Positions 58,754 through 64,000 of a stretch of 64,000 nt of DNA are shown here, piece after piece (within the stretch, counting starts at the first letter, position 1; every line of letters starts with the position of its first letter). The translations under genes were made by a program, and so were the position numbers. Below the pieces are notes generated by a model that saw only the letters and a program-made list of their open reading frames with translations, searched no databases and was not told the origin of the DNA. The DNA is from Elusimicrobiota bacterium (lineage in GTDB: Bacteria; Elusimicrobiota; Elusimicrobia; UBA1565): contig JACPXC010000045.1 in NCBI GenBank assembly GCA_016196755.1, forward strand, positions 124,001 through 188,000, written 5' to 3'.

Positions 58754-59059
58754 ATGCCTTCTTTGCCTGACGGCGGCAGTCTTTCCGGCGCTCACCTGGT
58801 CACCGTTTTCGAGGCGGTGAACACCGACCTAAAGGAGGTCTACGTCGCGACGACCCAGTTGCTCAGCGACGCTCTCGGCAAGGACTTCCTGGCGCGCCCC
58901 CCGAAGGCCGTCGCGCACTGGATGCCGGAGCATCGCGTTCTGTTCCGCTGCATCGAATATTCGATCGCCGTCAGCGACGCCGAGGCCTTCATCGACCATT
59001 ACTCGAAGAGCGATATCCTGGTCGGCTGGAAGGTGTTCCAGGGTTCCCGGACGCCATGA
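58754..59059 (+). CDS. Protein of unknown function behind a repeat tract
   Basis: A 101-residue soluble protein (SGAHLVTVFEAVNTDLKEVYVATTQLL, then HWMPEHRVLFRCIEYSIAVSDAEAFIDHYSKS). The stretch DLKEVYVATT faintly recalls the opening strand of GIY-YIG-like folds, but no catalytic set is visible. There is no ribosome binding site; the preceding TAG of the repeat-coded leader touches its ATG. Its expression may depend on the number of repeat units. Function unknown. Confidence 0.6.
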   Translation: MPSLPDGGSLSGAHLVTVFEAVNTDLKEVYVATTQLLSDALGKDFLARPPKAVAHWMPEHRVLFRCIEYSIAVSDAEAFIDHYSKSDILVGWKVFQGSRTP

Positions 59060-59080
59060 CGGTCCTCGCGGAAGGCTGAG

Positions 59081-59605
59081 CTAGATCGGCCGGTGGCGGA
59101 CGTCGGGCGGCGGGGGCACCCCGTCTTCGGGCGCCGTCATCCCCAGCGTCGTCACCAGCAGCGCGCCGAAGCCCCACCAGCTGAGCCAGGGTAGGACGAA
59201 CTTGTTGACCAGGGGGACGAAGGCCAAGGCCGCCTGCGCCGCGAAGCCCGCGTTGAAGGCCTTAAACGGGTTCTTGGCCGGGTCGATCTTAAAGAACGTC
59301 GCCGCCAGGTTCACGCAGCCCTGCGCGCAGCCCGCCAGCGCGGCCAGCACGCCGAAGCCGAAGACGGTCATGAGCATGCTCGTGGGCGTGTCCTTGAGCA
59401 GGCGGACGCCCACGAGATAGACGACCAGGAACACGGCGGGATAGACGATGGCATGCCAGCGGTGGGTGGCGGCCGCCCGGAAGGCCCGGTCCGGCCGCTC
59501 GGGGGCTAGCGCGGCGAGCAGGTTCCCGATAACGAATTGAGCCCCGAAGATGGCGAGGACCACGAGCCAGGCTCCTTTCCCGCCTTCCAGGAGACCGGGT
59601 TTCAA
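59081..59605 (-). CDS. Integral membrane protein of unknown function
   Basis: A 174-residue protein with four membrane helices (LVVLAIFGAQFVIGNLLAAL; WHAIVYPAVFLVVYLVGVRLL; SMLMTVFGFGVLAALAGCAQG; NKFVLPWLSWWGFGALLVTTLG). Between helices 3 and 4 is KIDPAKNPFKAFNAGFAAQ. The TTG start overlaps the stop of the dicarboxylate symporter gene by 4 bp, so the two are co-transcribed. It ends in a Pro/His-rich tail (PPPPDVRHRP). No family recognised. Confidence 0.7.
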   Translation of the reverse strand: MKPGLLEGGKGAWLVVLAIFGAQFVIGNLLAALAPERPDRAFRAAATHRWHAIVYPAVFLVVYLVGVRLLKDTPTSMLMTVFGFGVLAALAGCAQGCVNLAATFFKIDPAKNPFKAFNAGFAAQAALAFVPLVNKFVLPWLSWWGFGALLVTTLGMTAPEDGVPPPPDVRHRPI

Positions 59606-60900
59606 GCCGGCGCCTTCTCCTCGGCCGCGCCGACGCAGGCCGCTATGGCCAGGTCGCCGCCCACGTTGACCACGGTGCGGCTCATGTCGAGCAGGCGGTC
59701 GACGCCGAGGATGATGCCGATGGCCTCGCCGGGCACGCCGATGTTGACGAGGACGACGACGATGAGCGGCAAAGAGCCCCCCGGCACGCCGGCCGTCCCC
59801 ACCCCGGCCATGACCGACCATAGGACGACCATGACCTGCTGGCCGAAGCTCAGCGGCACGCCGAAGAACTGGGCCAAAAAGAGCACGGTCACGCCCTCGT
59901 AGAGGGCCGTGCCGTTCTGGTTGGCGGTGGCGCCGATCGTCAGGACGAAGTCCCCCACTGCGCGCGGGATCTTGAGGTCCTCGCGCGCCGCGCGCAGGGT
60001 CAGCGGCAGGGTGGCGCTAGACGAGCTCGTTGCGAAAGCGGTCAGGAGCACCGACGAGGAGGCCTTGAGGAACGGCCACGGCTCGCGGCGCGCGATGAAC
60101 TTGAGAGCGAGGCCGTAGACCACGACGGAATGGAGCGTCAGGGCGCCGAGCACCAGGGCCATGTATTTGGCCAGCAGGCCCACCACCTCGATGCCCGCCG
60201 TGGCGGTCACCGAGAACACCAGGGCGGCCACGCCGGCGGGGGCCAGCCGCATGGCAAATCCGATGATCTTGAGCATGGCGGCCTGCAGGGTCCGCAGGAG
60301 GTCCTTGAGCGGCTTCGACTCCGAATCCGGCATCGAGGACAAGGCGGCCCCCAGGGCCAGGCTGAAGACCATCAGCGGGATGAGGCCGCCCTCGAAGGCG
60401 TTGACCGCCTCGGCCAGCGGGTTCTTGGGGATGAGCTCGGTCAGGGTCTGGACGGCGCTCTTGGATCTCTTGGCGTTCTCGATCGAGCGGTCCACGGTGG
60501 CGCTGCCCGAGAACGAGGCGATGAGCTTGGCGCGCGAGGCCTCGGGCAGGCCCACCCCGGGCTTTACGACGTTCGTCAAGACGACGCCGAGCAGGACCGC
60601 CGCCCCGGAGAACAGCACGGTGAACACCAGGGTCCGCAGGCCGATACGGCCGACCTTGCCCACGTCGCCGATCTCGGCTACGCCGAGGATCAGGGCCGAA
60701 GGGACCAGCGGCACCACGGCCATGAAGACCAGGCGCAGGAAGAGCTGGCCGACGGGCTGGGCGACGCTGGCGATGAACCAGTCGAGCGTGCCGGTGCCGC
60801 CGATCGTGGCGCGGGCGATGAGGCCGAGGACGACGCCGGCGGCCAGACCGATGAGGATCGGTACGTGCGAACTGCGTTTGGCCGCGGACATCGCCGACAT
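59602..60900 (-). CDS. Dicarboxylate/amino acid:cation symporter (DAACS family)
   Basis: A 432-residue transporter of the GltP/DctA family. Family blocks: FLRLVFMAVVPLVPSALILGV, the Ser-rich hairpin FATSSSSATLPLTL, TIGATANQNGTALYEGV in place of NMDGT (here N-QNGT), hairpin 2 AGVGTAGVPGGSLPLI and helix 8 GVDRLLDMSRTVVNVGGDLA with the Arg and Asp that choose substrate. It takes up dicarboxylates or acidic amino acids with Na+ or H+. ATGs at 60900 and 60891 are both possible. C4-dicarboxylate uptake would suit the glyoxylate-shunt physiology. Confidence 0.92.
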   Translation of the reverse strand: MSAMSAAKRSSHVPILIGLAAGVVLGLIARATIGGTGTLDWFIASVAQPVGQLFLRLVFMAVVPLVPSALILGVAEIGDVGKVGRIGLRTLVFTVLFSGAAVLLGVVLTNVVKPGVGLPEASRAKLIASFSGSATVDRSIENAKRSKSAVQTLTELIPKNPLAEAVNAFEGGLIPLMVFSLALGAALSSMPDSESKPLKDLLRTLQAAMLKIIGFAMRLAPAGVAALVFSVTATAGIEVVGLLAKYMALVLGALTLHSVVVYGLALKFIARREPWPFLKASSSVLLTAFATSSSSATLPLTLRAAREDLKIPRAVGDFVLTIGATANQNGTALYEGVTVLFLAQFFGVPLSFGQQVMVVLWSVMAGVGTAGVPGGSLPLIVVVLVNIGVPGEAIGIILGVDRLLDMSRTVVNVGGDLAIAACVGAAEEKAPA

Positions 60901-60931
60901 CGTAGCAAGGAATGCGCTTGTGACGCGCGAG

Positions 60932-61711
60932 CTAGCGGCCGAGCAGCAGCAGGATGACGGCCGCAAGCCCGACGCGGTAGACGGCGAAGCTCCCCATCCC
61001 GCGCTCCCCCAGCAGCTTGAGCAGACCGCGGATCGCGGCGATCCCCACCAGCCCCGAGGCGGCGATCCCGGCCCAGAACGCCGGCTCGCCCAGGAGCGGC
61101 AAGGCGTCCTTGGCCTTATGCAGGCCGGCCGCCGCGGTGATCGGCATGGCGAGCAAGAACGACAGCCGCGCCGCGCTGACCCGGTCAAATCCCAGGCCCA
61201 GGCCGGCCGTCATCGTGATCCCCGAACGCGACACGCCGGGGACCAGGGCCAGGGTCTGAGCCAAGCCGATGAGGAGGACGTCCTTGAGGGAGGCCGAGCC
61301 CACGCCGCGCTCCTTGCGCCCCGTCCGGTCCGCCCACCACAACAGCACGCCGAAGGCGGCCAAGGCGACGGCGATGCGGGCCGGGTCGCGGAAGACGGTC
61401 TCGATCCGGTGCTCGAGGATGAGGCCGGCCACGCCGGCCGGGAGCGTGCCGACCACCATGGCGTCGAACAGGCGCCGGCTCTCGGTGTCGGCGCGCCTCA
61501 GGCCGTCCTTGGCCAGGCTCCACCAGTCCCGCCAGAAGCAGGCGATGAGGGCGGCCAGGGTGCCCATGTGCAGGGCCACGTCGTAGGCCAGGCCCTGGTC
61601 GGCCCAGCCGAACAGGCGGGGGGCCAGCACCAGGTGGGCCGAGCTCGAGATCGGCAGGAACTCGGCCAGGCCTTGGATGGTCCCTAGGATGACGGCTTGG
61701 GCTACGGTCAT
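60932..61711 (-). CDS. uppP: Undecaprenyl-diphosphatase
   Basis: A 259-residue membrane phosphatase (BacA/UppP) that recycles undecaprenyl diphosphate to the monophosphate for peptidoglycan and polysaccharide synthesis. Both signature regions are intact: GLAEFLPISSSAHLVL near the N terminus and VPGVSRSGITMTAGL. Eight membrane helices are predicted. It overlaps the stop of the upstream nagZ-like gene by 4 bp, so a cell-wall operon is likely. Confidence 0.96.
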   Translation of the reverse strand: MTVAQAVILGTIQGLAEFLPISSSAHLVLAPRLFGWADQGLAYDVALHMGTLAALIACFWRDWWSLAKDGLRRADTESRRLFDAMVVGTLPAGVAGLILEHRIETVFRDPARIAVALAAFGVLLWWADRTGRKERGVGSASLKDVLLIGLAQTLALVPGVSRSGITMTAGLGLGFDRVSAARLSFLLAMPITAAAGLHKAKDALPLLGEPAFWAGIAASGLVGIAAIRGLLKLLGERGMGSFAVYRVGLAAVILLLLGR

Positions 61712-62856
61712 GGGTCTTCCTCCGGCTCGTCGGGGTCGACGCCGCGCAGGCGCGACTTAAAGTGTTGGATGCGCAGGTTGGCCTCGACGAGCCGGCGGCG
61801 CGGCAGGCGGCCGCTCCGCACCGCCGAGACCAGGGCGGCGACTACGCGGCCGGCGGGCGAGGCGCGGCGCGAGCCTTGGACGTTGGAGAGGATCAGCATG
61901 TCGGCGCCGGCGCCCACGGCGCGCACCGCGGCATCCTCGAGGGTGTAGGATGCCGAGACGGCCCCCATCTGCAGGTCGTCGGTCAGGACCAAGCCGTCGA
62001 AGCCCAGGTCCTCGCGCAGGAGGCCGGTGATCACCGCGCTCGAGACCGTGGCGATGTCGTCGGGGTCGAGGTTCGCGTTGTAGAGGTGGCCGAGCATCAC
62101 GCAGTCGGCGACGTCGGCCTCGATGAGGATGCGGTAGGGCGCCAGCTCGAGGTCGGGCCGGGCGGTCTCGGTGACGTCGACGGCGCCTTTATGGGAGTCG
62201 TCGCGGCTCGAGCCGTGCCCCGGGAAATGCTTGAGGCAGCTCAAGACCCCGGCGTCATAGAGTCCCTCGGCGAAGGCCCGGGCCTGGCGCGCGACGACGG
62301 CGGGGTCGTCCGAGAAGGCGCGCTTCCAGCGTCCTATGGCGGGGCTGTCGGGGTCTAAGGCCAGGTCGACGACCGGGGCCAGGTCCCAGTTGAGGCCGGT
62401 CTCGGCCATGGCCTCCCCGATGCGCCGGCCCGCGGCGCGCGCCCGCTCGGGCGAGCCGCGCCCGAGCTCGGCGGCGCTGGGCAGGTCCTCGAGGCCGGCC
62501 AGAGGGGCCAGGCGGTTGACGACGCCGCCCTCGACGTCGGCGGCCAGGAGCAAGGGCGGCGCCCCGCAGCGCCGGGCCAACTCCTGCAGGTCGCGGGTGA
62601 AGCGCGTCAGTTGGCTCCGCGAGCGGATGTTGCGCGGCCGTGCGCGGCCGCCGGTGTCGCGGTCGAAGAGGACTAGGCCGCCGACCTTGAGGCCGCAGAC
62701 CAGCTTCTCGAAGGGCCCGCCCGGGACGGCGGCGTCGCCGGGGGCGCCGACCAGGAGCAGCGCGGCGGCCTGGCGCGAGAGCTCATCGGGGACGGCGGTC
62801 AGGGTCCCGGTCGAGGCGAGGGCGGCGGCGGCGGCGGCTGAGACGATGAAGCTCAC
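61708..62856 (-). CDS. nagZ: GH3 beta-N-acetylhexosaminidase (NagZ-like)
   Basis: A 382-residue family 3 glycoside hydrolase. The NagZ signature CLKHFPGHGSSRDDSH gives the His-Asp acid/base dyad, and the nucleophile Asp is in VLTDDLQMGAVS. Other blocks are LLLAADVEGGVVNRL and NWDLAPVVDLALDP. NagZ removes GlcNAc from anhydro-muropeptides during wall recycling. The N terminus (FIVSAAAAAALASTG) may be a weak signal peptide, so it could be periplasmic where E. coli NagZ is cytoplasmic. GTG start overlaps the M23 gene stop. Confidence 0.92.
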   Translation of the reverse strand: MSFIVSAAAAAALASTGTLTAVPDELSRQAAALLLVGAPGDAAVPGGPFEKLVCGLKVGGLVLFDRDTGGRARPRNIRSRSQLTRFTRDLQELARRCGAPPLLLAADVEGGVVNRLAPLAGLEDLPSAAELGRGSPERARAAGRRIGEAMAETGLNWDLAPVVDLALDPDSPAIGRWKRAFSDDPAVVARQARAFAEGLYDAGVLSCLKHFPGHGSSRDDSHKGAVDVTETARPDLELAPYRILIEADVADCVMLGHLYNANLDPDDIATVSSAVITGLLREDLGFDGLVLTDDLQMGAVSASYTLEDAAVRAVGAGADMLILSNVQGSRRASPAGRVVAALVSAVRSGRLPRRRLVEANLRIQHFKSRLRGVDPDEPEEDP

Positions 62857-64000
62857 CGCTTGGCCGCGGTGGTCGTCTCCAAGGCGGCCAGACGCTTGGC
62901 CAACAGGGCCTGAAAGAGCGCGTTCTTGGCCCGGGGCACGGTCCGGGCGCGCTGGATCTTGAGGCCGAGGAAGTTGATGAACTTCCCGTCGCGCTCGATC
63001 TGGAAGTGCAGGTGCGGGCCGGTGGAGAGCCCGGTCGAGCCCACCGTGCCGATGACCTGGCCCTGGCGGACGTTCGCGCCGCGCCGCACGCCGATCGAGT
63101 TGAGGTGCCCGTAGAGCGTCTCGAAGGCGCCCGCGTGGCGGATCTCGACCACGTTGCCGTAGCCGCCCTTGCGGCCGGCGAAGACGACCCGGCCGGCCCC
63201 GATGCTGACCACCGGCGTGCCGCGGGGCGCGGCGTAGTCGATGCCGTGGTGCGGGCGCACGCGGCGCAGGATGGGGTGCCAGCGGCCCTTCGTGAAGGTG
63301 GAGGAGATGCGCCGGTAGTTGAGCGGGGCGCGCAGGAACATGCTCTCGAGCGCGTCGCCCTTGTGGTTGAAGAAGTCGCCCTCGAAGAGCACCCCCACCT
63401 CGCGCCCGGCGACCTTGCCGTCGTAGAGCCCCGCCACCACCTCGCGGCCCCAGACCCGGCCGTCCGGCGTGCGTTCCTCCGCCCAGGACGCGGCGTAGCG
63501 GTCGCCGTCGCGAACCTCGGTCAGGAAATCGACGCTCCACTGGAAGACGTCGGCGAACTCGCTGATGACCTCGGCCGGCACGCCGTCGCGGCTCATCGAC
63601 AGCCAGAGGTTTCCGCGGATGGCGCCGCGGACGCTGTGGAGCCGCGCGACGACCATCGGGTCGACGACCTTGCCCTCGTACTTCGTCCCGACCTGCTTGA
63701 TGACGATGCGCTTCTTGCCGCGGCGTATGGTCAGGTGCATGAAGGCGCCGGCGCTCGTCTTCTCGACGCGGAAGGAGTCTCCGCGGTGCTCGCGCCCCGT
63801 GCCGCCCAAGGGCTTGAGCGCGGCGAAGAGGGCGGCGGTCTCCTTGGCGTCGGAGCCCGACTCCTTGAGGGCCTCGCGCAGGGAGTCGGCGCCGAGGTCG
63901 TCCTCGAACACCGTGACCTGCTGGTAGGGCTGGTCGTAGAGCGCCGCGCGGATCTGGAGCGCGGCCTTGATCTTGAGGCCGGCCGAGAGCAGCAGGGCCG
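62853..64000 (-). CDS. M23-family murein endopeptidase (MepM-like), 5' end missing
   Basis: The frame stays open to the right edge of the window, so the N terminus is missing; at least 381 residues are present. The outermost visible sequence is LLLSAGLKIKAALQIRAALY, then a domain with ADVFQWSVDFLTEVRDGDRY as in MepM proteins. The C-terminal LytM domain has RPHHGIDYAAPRGTP with His and Asp zinc ligands, ETLYGHLNS and GPHLHFQIERDG. It should cut cross-links in peptidoglycan during growth. First in an operon with nagZ and uppP. Confidence 0.93.
   Translation of the reverse strand, partial: ALLLSAGLKIKAALQIRAALYDQPYQQVTVFEDDLGADSLREALKESGSDAKETAALFAALKPLGGTGREHRGDSFRVEKTSAGAFMHLTIRRGKKRIVIKQVGTKYEGKVVDPMVVARLHSVRGAIRGNLWLSMSRDGVPAEVISEFADVFQWSVDFLTEVRDGDRYAASWAEERTPDGRVWGREVVAGLYDGKVAGREVGVLFEGDFFNHKGDALESMFLRAPLNYRRISSTFTKGRWHPILRRVRPHHGIDYAAPRGTPVVSIGAGRVVFAGRKGGYGNVVEIRHAGAFETLYGHLNSIGVRRGANVRQGQVIGTVGSTGLSTGPHLHFQIERDGKFINFLGLKIQRARTVPRAKNALFQALLAKRLAALETTTAAKR

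Overview
The window is G+C-rich bacterial chromosome, densely coded on both strands, with many 1-8 bp start/stop overlaps, no rRNA, no recognisable phage or transposase gene and no CRISPR array. The gene content points to a free-living, respiring, Gram-negative-type bacterium: glyoxylate shunt (aceB, aceA) plus citrate synthase, a ResB-CcsA cytochrome c assembly protein, type IV-like and Flp-like pilins, periplasmic thiol peroxidases, MepM-like M23 peptidases and a NIS siderophore synthetase. Very Ala/Pro-rich secreted proteins of unknown family and many response regulators would suit the Elusimicrobiota, but that assignment is an inference with moderate confidence.

Layout. 0.2-6.7 kb: secreted unknown, tRNA-His, OmpR-type regulator, aceB-aceA, an ECF sigma/anti-sigma pair, a type IV pilin-like gene and a small Flp-like pilin behind a perfect CRP-type site. 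6.7-9.2 kb: mutM, with a second diverged copy of its 3' end 1.6 kb away and an A+T-richer HEAT/TPR gene between the copies. 9.2-15.5 kb: CcsA/HemX-like protein, a CADD-type protein (candidate self-sacrificing para-aminobenzoate synthase), DUF420, MFS, glutathione peroxidase, Nfu and a cysteine-less rhodanese. 15.5-20.7 kb: secreted unknowns, one with a degenerate PEP-utilising swivel domain, and a polysaccharide flippase. 20.7-27.3 kb: cytochrome c assembly and glycosyltransferase operon. 27.3-31.3 kb: VapBC-type toxin-antitoxin, S-adenosylhomocysteinase, rhomboid protease, receiver protein.

31.4-39.8 kb is the most unusual block: a promoter with a perfect 21-bp Fur-type palindrome followed by six tightly packed genes: a small protein, an IucA/IucC siderophore synthetase, an MFS exporter, a PepSY-MFS fusion, a tandem PepSY protein and a CCxxxCxxC secreted protein. 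It reads as a self-contained iron acquisition system, with PepSY membrane proteins as candidate ferric-siderophore reductases.

39.9-51 kb: secreted GH13 enzyme, a giant CheB-CheR-PAS-histidine kinase flanked by receiver genes, citrate synthase, M23 peptidase, FolD-like protein and a NarL-type regulator ending in a long hairpin element. 51-64 kb: phosphoesterase, EamA transporter, dipeptide epimerase, tRNA-Arg, GAF/PAS histidine kinase, Tpx, a tetranucleotide repeat inside a leader peptide frame, dicarboxylate symporter, UppP, NagZ and an M23 peptidase cut by the window edge. The last three, with the epimerase, form a peptidoglycan recycling/remodelling theme.

A recurrent promoter layout appears across the window: a TTGACG-like box, 17-18 bp, a TATACT/TACACT-like box, and the start codon only 6-8 nt further on. 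This implies that many transcripts are leaderless, while other genes keep clear Shine-Dalgarno sequences. No gene-free stretch exceeds 300 bases.
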